Assembly (NCBI GenBank): GCA_015064415.1
Contig: SVSG01000004.1
Location: forward strand, 1 to 64,000
Source of the DNA: Oscillospiraceae bacterium
Lineage (GTDB): Bacteria > Bacillota > Clostridia > Oscillospirales > CAG-272
Length of the DNA: 64,000 bases
Direction of reading: 5' to 3'
The notes under the pieces are model-generated. The model was not told where the DNA came from, did not search any database, and saw only the letters and a list, made by a program, of their open reading frames with translations. Shown one piece after another: positions 41,142 through 48,815 of this stretch; position 1 is the stretch's first letter, and each line of letters begins with the position of its first letter. A program made the translations under genes and the position numbers.

Positions 41142-41650
41142 CCCGTCGAGTTCAAATCCCGTAAGCACTTTGCGAAAAATATCTTTTTTATAGCCCTTTC
41201 ACAACAAAAGAAAAGACCACCCGTGCGGGTGGTCTTTTCTTTTGCCGATTACGGGGGCTTGCGGTTTGAACCCTGCGGCGCGCAGTTGTTATGACGACTG
41301 CAAATATGATACCGCCGCAGAAAAGGTTGTCGTTTTTGAGAAGCAAAATGGTCGACCTTTAAGCGTGCGAAGCGCAGCGAGCAAAGCGGGGCAACAACCC
41401 ACCTGTGCAACCACATTATGTGACCGAAATAGATGCAGGTCACGAAACCCCAGACGCCACAAGGCTTCTGGGTTTTTTTCATGCCATTTTTCAGAGTGAA
41501 AATAAAAAGATGCATTTGCCGCTTTTCGCCGTGCGAGCGGGAATTGAACTTAAAAACAAAGATTTTAGGGGCAGGGATTTCACAAAATTTGTGAAATCCC
41601 TGCCTTTTTTTAGTTTTTAAATGTTAATTGTTTTAGGACATTTTGATTTG
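41142..41650. other. Gene-free junction between R-M cassette and accessory island
   Basis: No supported gene. It holds the inverted tRNA-arm-like repeat (41150-41165), a strong symmetric terminator AAAGAAAAGACCACCC/GGGTGGTCTTTTCTTT (41206-41243), the att-like CCCACCTGTGCAACCA (41398-41413), and a second hairpin around AACCCCAGACGCC...GGCTTCTGGGTT (about 41440-41477). The order tRNA remnant then terminator occurs twice, echoing the tRNA-fMet locus. Confidence 0.7.
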
Positions 41651-41670
41651 TGTTTTTCGATTTTTTAAGT

Positions 41671-42603
41671 TCAAATCGCCTCAAATTGTATTTTGTTTTC
41701 TTTGGCATACTCTGCTGCACGGCTTCCTTCTTTTGCAAAGATGGTCAAATTTTCGCAGCGAGAAAAGCAATGGTCACCCAAAGAAGTGACGGAATCAGGA
41801 ATTGTAATGTTTTTAAGGCTTGTGCAGTGGGTAAAGCAGTTTCTGCCCAAGGAGGTGACAGAATCGGGAATTGTGATACTTTCAAGATTTGTGCAGCAGG
41901 AGAAGCAATGGTCGCCCAAAAAAGTGACAGAATCGGGAATTGTGATGTTTTTAAGACTTGCGCAGTGGGTAAAGCAGCTTCTGCCCAAAGAGGTGACAGA
42001 CCCGTCATAGGGGATGACGCTGTCTTTACATCCTGCAATCAACGAACCGCTTTTCATTTCAATTAAACAATTTCCCGCGCTGCTATACACGGGATTTTTG
42101 CTGTCAACGGTGATGTTTTGAAGATTTATGCAGGAGTGGAAGCAGCCCTCTCCTAAATGGGTGACAGAATCAGGGATTGTGATGCTTTTGAGGTTTATGC
42201 AACCCGAGAAGCAGCCCTCTCCTAAATAGGTGACAGAATCAGGGATTGTGATGCTTTCAAGATTTATGCAGCGGGAAAAGCAGTTATCCCACAAAGAGAT
42301 GACGGAATCGGATATTGTGATGCTTTTAAGGCTCGTGCAGCAGGCGAAGCATCCCACCCGCAAAGAGGTGACGGAATTGGGAATAGTGATGCTTTCAAGA
42401 TTTGTGCAGCGAATGAAGCAGGATCGGCCTAAACGGATGACGGAATCGGGAATCGTGATGCTTTTAAGATTTGTGCAATGAGAGAAACAGCTATCTCCCA
42501 AATATCGAATCGAACCATCGTCTGGGATGATTACGTCGGCATTGTTGCCGGTGTATTTTATCAGCACGCCTTTTTCAATGATAAAATCTTGTATATTGCT
42601 CAT
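41671..42603 (-). CDS. BspA-like leucine-rich-repeat protein
   Basis: The 310-residue protein is almost entirely LRR_5 repeats of about 23 residues of the form GxxCFxxCxxLxSITIPDSVTxL, about eleven in number. It ends LTIFAKEGSRAAEYAKENKIQFEA, the usual cap of BspA-type proteins. There is no signal peptide, so it should stay in the cytoplasm. A Cys is present in each repeat in place of the more usual Ala. It probably binds protein. DNA repeats at the repeat boundaries make the array prone to recombination. It is the last of four minus-strand genes beginning with the WYL regulator. Confidence 0.85.
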   Translation of the reverse strand: MSNIQDFIIEKGVLIKYTGNNADVIIPDDGSIRYLGDSCFSHCTNLKSITIPDSVIRLGRSCFIRCTNLESITIPNSVTSLRVGCFACCTSLKSITISDSVISLWDNCFSRCINLESITIPDSVTYLGEGCFSGCINLKSITIPDSVTHLGEGCFHSCINLQNITVDSKNPVYSSAGNCLIEMKSGSLIAGCKDSVIPYDGSVTSLGRSCFTHCASLKNITIPDSVTFLGDHCFSCCTNLESITIPDSVTSLGRNCFTHCTSLKNITIPDSVTSLGDHCFSRCENLTIFAKEGSRAAEYAKENKIQFEAI

Positions 42604-42616
42604 TTTAATGTCATGT

Positions 42617-43105
42617 TTATTTAGTGGTGCCTTTAATATGCGTCTGAACAGTCAGCAGCAATTTACCCCCATCGATCAGCAGATTTGCTTTTTTAATGGG
42701 CGTGGGCTTGTCACTGCCGACCACATAGCGATAACAACCCTTGATGCCGTCCTTCTTTTCCGAAAAGAAGCAATAGGCCTCGGTGAGGGCGCCGCTTTCG
42801 GTGAGCAGCTTGACGATCTCATCAGCGCTTTCTTTGCTGCCGTTTCGGTTGATAAGTAACTGTTGATCACGCAAAACCGTGGGCGTGGTGGACATCACGA
42901 CAAGATCGGCTTTTGTTGCAATCATATTGGGGTTGATGTCGCGCCAGATCGTTCCAAGCAGCTTGGGTTTTTGCTTCACGGCATCCCTTGCAAACGAAAA
43001 GCAGATGGTGAAGCTGCTATCAAATGCGGCTGCAATTTCCTCATTTGCGGGTGTTTGCTTCGATTTTTCAAAAAACACGGGCATCGCGCCTTTTTTCTCT
43101 TCCAT
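42617..43105 (-). CDS. Unknown protein
   Basis: The 162-residue protein (MEEKKGAMPVFFEKSKQ) has GAAAGGACACTAGAA before the ATG. The fold looks mixed alpha/beta (FTICFSFARDAVKQKPKLLGTIWR, DLVVMSTTPTVL, CYRYVVGSD). I see no catalytic motif, membrane span or signal. It lies 13 bases before the LRR gene and about 150 bases after the 349-residue gene on the same strand. No family recognised. Confidence 0.6.
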   Translation of the reverse strand: MEEKKGAMPVFFEKSKQTPANEEIAAAFDSSFTICFSFARDAVKQKPKLLGTIWRDINPNMIATKADLVVMSTTPTVLRDQQLLINRNGSKESADEIVKLLTESGALTEAYCFFSEKKDGIKGCYRYVVGSDKPTPIKKANLLIDGGKLLLTVQTHIKGTTK

Positions 43106-43260
43106 TTCTAGTGTCCTTTCATTATTTTATGGAAACAAAAAAACTTCATGGGAGCCAATATCGGTTCTTTTTTATTTAAGTGGTTTCCATATTTATTGCA
43201 TCATGCCTCATAATTTTCGTCAACCTTTGAGTTCGCAACGCTTTGCTCGATCGGAGAGTG

Positions 43261-44310
43261 TCAATAGATGATTTTGTAAATATCGGTTACACTGGCAAGG
43301 TGTTTTTCCTCCGCCTTGGAAAGCGGCGCTTTGACATTTAAAAGAATAGCATCCGTCCAACGCGGCATCGAGGAAAGAACGCGTCCGCCATATTTAATCT
43401 GATTGATAGGCGCTTCGCAGACGTGGCTTTTGATATGTTTTCCTAACAAATAGGAACGGATACAATGTTTGATGTAATCCTTGGCTGACGAAGTATCGTT
43501 TGATGTGGAATCGGGAACGCGCGTACGTTTCTCGTACACTTCCAGTACGATTTGCACGTTTTTATGATCGCAAATTTTGTTGTAAAGCTGTGTTACATCT
43601 TCTTTAGGAAAAGCGCTGAAAACCGTATTATCAAATTTGTCGGCCGAGGTTGCCTCATAGAAAGCCAAAGGCTTTTTGTCCTTTTTATCGCCAAACAACA
43701 AGTTTCCGCCTTCACGTGCAAAATTGTCGATGATGAAAACTCGTTCGGGGAAATGGAAATGAAGGAATTTTGAGGAAAACGACAGATGGTTGGAGCAAAA
43801 TACGTTATAGTTCTTGAAATTATGGTCAGAGGGAACTTTATCAAATGTTTCTATGGCATGGCTTAGGATGAGATTGAATTTCAAGACGGATAGGATCGAA
43901 TCTGTCAATTTTTGAAGATCGTTCTCCAAGCAGTCGTATTTGTATGCTTCGATTACATTGGTGCAGGTAGTAAAAAGATTGAGATAGTCCGAATCTTTGC
44001 ATAGTGTTTCGGCAAGCGCATCGAAAAATCCCTCGCGACCGTCATTGGCACTGCGCACCGGCCAAATCGGGTGGGTTTTAAGTGTTTCACCTGCTGCATT
44101 AACGTATCCTGCGTCTTCCTTGATGGTGCCGTAAGAGCGTCTTTGCGGGGAGGCGGCATAAGCCCTGCCGATGATCCAAAGTGCACCGGTCAATCGCTCT
44201 TGATTTGTTAAGAATTGAGGATCTGCCATCAAATACAGAATTTCATTGCCGTACTGGTAAGATTTTTTATTGATGATTTTGAGCTCGTTGTTGAATGCTG
44301 TGATGTTCAT
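43261..44310 (-). CDS. Unknown protein
   Basis: The 349-residue protein is soluble and mostly helical, with LTGALWIIGRAYAASPQRRS early, FDKVPSDHNFKNYNVFCSNHLSFSSKFLHFHFPERVFIIDNFAREGG in the middle and SSAKDYIKHCIRSYLLGKHI later. The mid region contains a His-rich strand (KFLHFHFPE) but no recognised active-site motif. The start has AAGGAGAAAAAGC upstream. It follows the WYL-LRR gene by 19 bases, so it is probably co-transcribed and functionally linked. No family recognised. Confidence 0.65.
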   Translation of the reverse strand: MNITAFNNELKIINKKSYQYGNEILYLMADPQFLTNQERLTGALWIIGRAYAASPQRRSYGTIKEDAGYVNAAGETLKTHPIWPVRSANDGREGFFDALAETLCKDSDYLNLFTTCTNVIEAYKYDCLENDLQKLTDSILSVLKFNLILSHAIETFDKVPSDHNFKNYNVFCSNHLSFSSKFLHFHFPERVFIIDNFAREGGNLLFGDKKDKKPLAFYEATSADKFDNTVFSAFPKEDVTQLYNKICDHKNVQIVLEVYEKRTRVPDSTSNDTSSAKDYIKHCIRSYLLGKHIKSHVCEAPINQIKYGGRVLSSMPRWTDAILLNVKAPLSKAEEKHLASVTDIYKIIY

Positions 44311-44329
44311 GCTTTTTCTCCTTCTGATT

Positions 44330-45979
44330 TTATCGATTTAGTTTGTGGTTTGCATTGGGATCAAGATCCTTTTTGCGCCAAAGTGCATGGATAGCGCCGC
44401 GAGGTGTTTTGTAGGAAATGGTTTTGTTATACGCACCTTGCTTGATAGAAGCGCCAAAACGCTCATAAAGGTGCTTGTCGATCACCACGTGACGCAGCCA
44501 TTTCCCATCCTTTAAACCGTCGATATTTTGCAAGTGCTTGCCGCCGATGTAAAGAAAGCGCAGATGCGGCAAGCCCTTTAAAAAGTCCAGGTTTTGGAAT
44601 TCGCAACCGACGATCTCGAGTTTGTCAAGCTTTTTCCAGGTGGGGCAAACTTTTTTAAAATCTGTTTCATTAAAAGTTGCTCCAGAGAGATCCAGTCTTC
44701 TCAACAAAGGGCAATTTGCTAATTGAGTGATGTTGATGATCCTTGGAGTGACTTTTTTTGCCACATCCACGGATAGGGAGAGCTCTTCCAAAGCTTTAAA
44801 AATAGAAATGTCGGAAAGATCAATTTTATCTTGATTTAAGAAGCGAATGGTTCGTACGTTGGGATAATCATTGAATAACACACTCAAATCTCTCACTGCA
44901 ACGTCAATTGCGAGATGCTTTACGCAATGTGTTTTTCCTTTTTCTTCCAAGCGTTTTCTTGTTGCTCGGTCGCTTGCATAAAGTATGCCGTCGCCCCGAA
45001 GAACGGAATTGTAACGCTCACCTTGCTTGTCTTCTTCACTGGATAAATATTTCGATTGTATGGCAGCGGCGCGTGCGCGGATGAGGTCGCGAAGATCTTG
45101 CGGCGCGATGAGTTCTATTTGGGGTGCGTGCATAAGGGCAAAATTGATTAGCTCTTTTTCGTTTGTTTCAATTTGGAGAGTGACGGAAAAGCACGTTTCT
45201 TCAGGGGTGGTTGGCTGAACGCGCAGATTGTCTTCGCCCCAAGCGTCGTAAAGCTTCATTAAGCCCGGTTTTGTTGCAAAAAACTTGGCACCTTTAACTA
45301 CGTCCCCCGCTTGCAAGGAGGAGTCAGTGCTGCGAATCCATTCCGCTATGCTTTTTTCATCAGGGCGCTTTTTAAAGGAGATATCGCCTTCCACAACGTT
45401 TTCCATCAGATCAATACGATACGGCTGGAGGCAGTCGTTTTGATCTAGTGCCAATAAATAGTATCTTTCATCGTTGAAGTAAATATCAAGGGGAAGGACC
45501 TCATATACCACGCGGAGCGCTTCATCCATAAACTTTTGTGCTTGGAGTTGAAAGGTGACTGTTTTTGTATTTGCGCGTGCTCTGTATAAAACTTTAATAT
45601 GCTCAAAAAGAGTGTCGCGCACGACGTTCCTGCGGTGTGTCTTATAAGATTTGATGTGCGGCGGCTTGTCGAGCGTCTGATCTCTGGGAAGTAAGTCCCA
45701 TACTTTTTGAATCAGTGCCTCGCTTTCCTCGGGCGAAAGCAATTTAGATAGCAGAACGCCTTCGATCAAGGGCATAACATCTTCCTTGCTGAGTGCAGAC
45801 TGGATGAAAAAACCGTTTCTTTTTTTGTCAAATTGGATGTTGCAGTCTTTCATTTTATGAAAAGCGCGCGTGACGGCTCCTTCGCTCACACCGATGGCTT
45901 TGGCAATATTTTCACGCGTCGTACGTCCATTTTTTTGAAGGTACAAATAAATTAAAAGTTCACTCGGTAAGTGTGACAT
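44330..45979 (-). CDS. WYL-domain transcription factor fused to leucine-rich repeats
   Basis: ATG 45979 (MSHLPSELLIYLYL) follows GGAGAACACAC and gives 549 residues. Residues about 1-60 form a winged helix (TTRENIAKAIGVSEGAVTRAFHKMKD). Residues about 130-210 form a WYL-like domain (VTFQLQAQKFMDEALRVVYEVLPLDIYFNDERYYLLALDQNDCLQPYRID) and a WCX-like domain follows (FSVTLQIETNEKELINFALMHAPQIELIAPQDLR). The final 150 residues are LRR-like (VRTIRFLNQDKIDLSDISIF, LLRRLDLSGATF, LDFLKGLPHLRFLYIGG). WYL regulators often control phage-defence operons and sense a ligand. An LRR tail on one is unusual. Confidence 0.82.
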   Translation of the reverse strand: MSHLPSELLIYLYLQKNGRTTRENIAKAIGVSEGAVTRAFHKMKDCNIQFDKKRNGFFIQSALSKEDVMPLIEGVLLSKLLSPEESEALIQKVWDLLPRDQTLDKPPHIKSYKTHRRNVVRDTLFEHIKVLYRARANTKTVTFQLQAQKFMDEALRVVYEVLPLDIYFNDERYYLLALDQNDCLQPYRIDLMENVVEGDISFKKRPDEKSIAEWIRSTDSSLQAGDVVKGAKFFATKPGLMKLYDAWGEDNLRVQPTTPEETCFSVTLQIETNEKELINFALMHAPQIELIAPQDLRDLIRARAAAIQSKYLSSEEDKQGERYNSVLRGDGILYASDRATRKRLEEKGKTHCVKHLAIDVAVRDLSVLFNDYPNVRTIRFLNQDKIDLSDISIFKALEELSLSVDVAKKVTPRIINITQLANCPLLRRLDLSGATFNETDFKKVCPTWKKLDKLEIVGCEFQNLDFLKGLPHLRFLYIGGKHLQNIDGLKDGKWLRHVVIDKHLYERFGASIKQGAYNKTISYKTPRGAIHALWRKKDLDPNANHKLNR

Positions 45980-46010
45980 GTGTGTTCTCCTTCCGCTTTT
46001 TCTTGAGAAC

Positions 46011-46123
46011 ATTATAACACGGAAGCAGAGCGCTGTCAATTCCAATTATGCTTGTTAAAGTTCAAATTCGCACTTTAACCGCGAAAAATAAGCGTTGAAA
46101 AAACAATTTTGAAATGTTATGAT
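46011..46123. promoter_or_regulatory. Divergent promoters with central inverted repeat (WYL operator candidate)
   Basis: Minus promoter: TTGACA (46039-46034), 17 bases, TATAAT (46016-46011). Plus promoter: TTGAAA (46095-46100), 17 bases, TATGAT (46118-46123). Between them GTTAAAGT (46054-46061) and ACTTTAAC (46072-46079) form a perfect inverted repeat with a 10-base spacer, centred about 28 bases from each -35. Confidence 0.75.
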
Positions 46124-46199
46124 AATAGCACAAGCAGCCAAGCTTTTGCCACACAAATGTTTTTCCGCGATCACGATTATTATGAGGAGAAAAAATAAA

Positions 46200-46574
46200 A
46201 TGCTATTCCATATTTACGCCGATTATGCAAGCGAAGGGCTGATCAAAGCAATTGCGCCAAATTATTTTCCACACGAACCGGTTTTTGATCGTGCCATGAT
46301 TGCAGATGGCACTTGCGGCGAGTGCGAGCGCATGTTAAAGGGCTTTGCCGCCTTTCTCAATCGTGCCACACAAGCAGATGCCGAGCATGTGTTTGTGTTC
46401 GATCTGCTTGATCGCATTGATGAGGCAAAGGGAGGTGAGTTGCTGGAGCTTATGCAGGTGCTTTTCGAGAAAGGCGTTGAGATCCATGCAACAAGTTTTC
46501 ACCTCGAGGGCGCTGTTGTTCAAACGGTATTAGCCGCAGCAAAGCATGCAGGATACCGTACAATCGTTACCTAA
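46200..46574 (+). CDS. Unknown 124-residue protein, first gene of the island operon
   Basis: I choose ATG 46200 (MLFHIYADYASEGL) after ATGAGGAGAAAAAAT; the tracked start at 46119 overlaps the -10 box. The 124-residue protein looks alpha/beta (AEHVFVFDLLDRID, VLFEKGVEIHATSFHLEGAVVQTVLAAA). GECERMLKGFAAFLNRA is a likely helix. There is no recognised family. It stands at the head of the ten-gene operon under the putative WYL-controlled promoter, so it may be needed in the first step of the response. Confidence 0.65.
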   Translation: MLFHIYADYASEGLIKAIAPNYFPHEPVFDRAMIADGTCGECERMLKGFAAFLNRATQADAEHVFVFDLLDRIDEAKGGELLELMQVLFEKGVEIHATSFHLEGAVVQTVLAAAKHAGYRTIVT

Positions 46575-46599
46575 AGCCAAACAAGGGGAGGGAAAAGTT

Positions 46600-47466
46600 G
46601 TGAATTACCTTGACTTTATCATTTCAAAAACTGTAAGAAAACACTTGAAAGAGATCGGCTATCAGCCGTCGGCACTCGAAACGGCGTGGCTGGTGTGGCA
46701 GTGCAAGAATGCGACGTTGCAGCAAAAGCACGATGCTTGGCATGAGATCATTGCAACAACAGAGGATTGCCCAATCCCCGCAGGAGATTGGTGCGGCACT
46801 TCGCCATCCTTGCATCGTCATCTTGAAAGGCATATGATGGTCGAGGCACGGATGATGAAGGATTTTTATAATAATGACGCGAGCAGGGGTATTTACAGCT
46901 ACGCACTTTGCTTTGAGGAGAAAGATTTTGATTGGCAGGATGACGATTGCCTGTTTTCCGATTTTGAAGCATGTTGGCAGGCGGCAACCGAGAAATTTGA
47001 TCTTGGTGTGAGGGCCGTGCGTGTGCAAAAGAGAATTCTGAACGAGGCGATCAGCTCGGTCTGGGTTGATTTTCTGCCGAGTCGAGAGGTCGTTGCAGTG
47101 TCCACGGAGAACGATGCGGCGTTTGCGGATAATCTGATCGACGAATGGCTTGATGGGTTGCATTTGCCGATCCCGACGCCGTTTGAAAAAGGCGACATTC
47201 TCATTCCCGCGGCGCGCAAGGCGGGGCCGCACAGCTCGTTTGAAGAGATTTGCGTTTTCGATGGGTTCAAGGACGGATGTGCCTACGGCTATTTTACAAA
47301 CGAGAACGGCGATCTGTGTTATGAGCAAATCATTCATCCCCTCAACCACGAATTGTTTCAAGGCACTCTTGCCGCCGGGGAGAAGGTGCTGTACCTGTTT
47401 TCGAGATATTTGAGGGGAGAGATTTCTCTTATGGAATTCCTGGATGCCAAGAAATTATCTTTTTAA
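46600..47466 (+). CDS. Unknown 288-residue protein
   Basis: The likely start is GTG 46600 (VNYLDFIISKTVRKHLKEIG), with GGGGAGGGAAAAGTT upstream, not the tracked 46546. The protein is soluble and acidic. FIISKTVRKHLKEIGYQPSALETAWLVWQCKNATLQQKHDAWHEII is a helical N-terminus, and LPIPTPFEKGDILIPAARKAG to FDGFKDGCAYGYFTNENGDLCYEQII looks like a beta-rich domain with an SH3-like feel. Similar proteins, in my recollection, accompany MoxR/VWA genes in gut Clostridia, but I cannot verify this. No catalytic motif is evident. Confidence 0.62.
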   Translation: MNYLDFIISKTVRKHLKEIGYQPSALETAWLVWQCKNATLQQKHDAWHEIIATTEDCPIPAGDWCGTSPSLHRHLERHMMVEARMMKDFYNNDASRGIYSYALCFEEKDFDWQDDDCLFSDFEACWQAATEKFDLGVRAVRVQKRILNEAISSVWVDFLPSREVVAVSTENDAAFADNLIDEWLDGLHLPIPTPFEKGDILIPAARKAGPHSSFEEICVFDGFKDGCAYGYFTNENGDLCYEQIIHPLNHELFQGTLAAGEKVLYLFSRYLRGEISLMEFLDAKKLSF

Positions 47467-47484
47467 ATTGTAAAGGAGAGTATC

Positions 47485-48747
47485 ATGAAAAACGAAATCA
47501 AAAAAATTCTGCAAAATAGCTTTGATATTGCCATGGAACAGCAAAAGCTTGAGGATTGGAGCGATGATGCGCCCAATCTGCTGTTTGATCGGTTGAGTGA
47601 GTCTTGTATGTGCGAGGTAGAACAGACGCTTCGTGACTTTGCCGAAGCACATAACGTGAACATTGTTTTGTTCGATGAGTATGATATTGATGTGATGCGC
47701 GTGCAAAGCCGCACGCTTTATCAGGAAATCAACGAAGCACCAACGCCCTCGATTTTGCTGATCCGCAATTACGGTATGGCGTATAGTGAAGCGCGCGAAT
47801 TTGTGCGGTCGGTTGTGAAAAACAAGCTTTATCCCATCACAAATTTGTGGCAGCAAACGGTTCTCGATCGGTTGCTTTTCACGGTGGCGCTTTCGGACAA
47901 GGAGCAGTATTGGCATCGCAACGTATGCATCGGAGAATCCTCTTGCTTTGCGCTTTACGATGAGGAAGATCTGCTTGCCCTCAAACGCCTGCCACTTCTT
48001 TACACGGACAAGCAGCAAGAAGAGGTAGAGGCATTTATCGAAGAAAGCTTTGGCGGTGGCGATGGCTATATCGCCCACGAGATGACGAGTGAGTATGTGC
48101 ACACCGACACGGCGATCATTGCGCGCCGGGGTGAGGAAACGCACTTCGTGACGTTTGGCATGGGCGCAAGATGTATGCAAGCGCCGGCAGAGGAACCCTC
48201 CCGCATAGAGCTTGTGATGCATGGATCCCCCCTGCTTCAAGACAAGGAACGACAAACGATCGCCGCGTCCGAGCTGGTGCGACTCAGCAAATATCCTTTT
48301 GAAAACGATACTTGGTTTGGTCATGGCCATACCATCGAGGCATCCGACCTTTTCCGTCGGACGTTTGGATACGATGCCTTTTTGTTTGCCGACGGCGATC
48401 ACTGGGTGGAGCTTTCGGATATTGGCGAGGTCGGCTTTTTGACGGTTGTGCCGATATATCGCGAGGAGCGCGAATGGGCGATGGAAAACAGCAGCTTGAT
48501 CTATTATGCCGTCCTGCAAGAAAAATGCGGGGAGGGGGCAGCGCAGATCGATGTTGCACGTCCTGTTTGCCTCCCTGACGAGGAGGATGTTGAGCAGGTG
48601 GAGAATGCGACGTTTTGTCGAATGTTTGGGATCACACCCGAAGAGATGAAAGAACTGAGAAAATATCTGATGGAGCTGCAAGCTCGTGGGGAGGAGGTCA
48701 CGTATGACGGAATCGCCGCATGGGTGGATCGACTGCCGCGAGCATAA
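47485..48747 (+). CDS. SUFU-domain protein
   Basis: The 420-residue protein has a DUF-type N-terminal half (VLFDEYDIDVMRVQSRTLYQEINEAPTPSILLIRNYGM) and a C-terminal part resembling the suppressor-of-fused domain: HFVTFGMGARCMQ, RIELVMHGSPLLQDKE, AASELVRLSKYPFENDTWFGHGHTI and VELSDIGEVGFLTVVPIYREEREWA. In bacteria SUFU domains occur in polymorphic toxin immunity and related conflict settings. It ends with a helical segment (MFGITPEEMKELRKYLMELQ). It lies 18 bases after the preceding gene, with AAGGAGAGT before its ATG. Confidence 0.75.
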   Translation: MKNEIKKILQNSFDIAMEQQKLEDWSDDAPNLLFDRLSESCMCEVEQTLRDFAEAHNVNIVLFDEYDIDVMRVQSRTLYQEINEAPTPSILLIRNYGMAYSEAREFVRSVVKNKLYPITNLWQQTVLDRLLFTVALSDKEQYWHRNVCIGESSCFALYDEEDLLALKRLPLLYTDKQQEEVEAFIEESFGGGDGYIAHEMTSEYVHTDTAIIARRGEETHFVTFGMGARCMQAPAEEPSRIELVMHGSPLLQDKERQTIAASELVRLSKYPFENDTWFGHGHTIEASDLFRRTFGYDAFLFADGDHWVELSDIGEVGFLTVVPIYREEREWAMENSSLIYYAVLQEKCGEGAAQIDVARPVCLPDEEDVEQVENATFCRMFGITPEEMKELRKYLMELQARGEEVTYDGIAAWVDRLPRA

Positions 48748-48815
48748 CGAGTGGGACTTTTTTGGTGCACAAAAAAAGCTATAATGGAGCACAGGAAAAC
48801 TTGGGGGGATAAGAA

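Larger units (their letters stand above)
37995..41165. repeat. 16-bp inverted repeats at the R-M cassette ends
   Basis: CTTACGGGATTTGAAC (37995-38010) is the exact reverse complement of GTTCAAATCCCGTAAG (41150-41165). Similarity extends outward with AAAAAGATATT on both sides. The sequence reads like a tRNA T-arm plus acceptor strand. Confidence 0.7.
37874..41413. repeat. Perfect 16-bp direct repeats bracketing the R-M cassette (att-like)
   Basis: CCCACCTGTGCAACCA occurs at 37874-37889 and 41398-41413, and differs at two bases from the 3' end of tRNA-fMet (37607-37622). Direct repeats of a tRNA 3' end are the classical mark of site-specific integration. No integrase gene lies between them. 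Confidence 0.65.
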
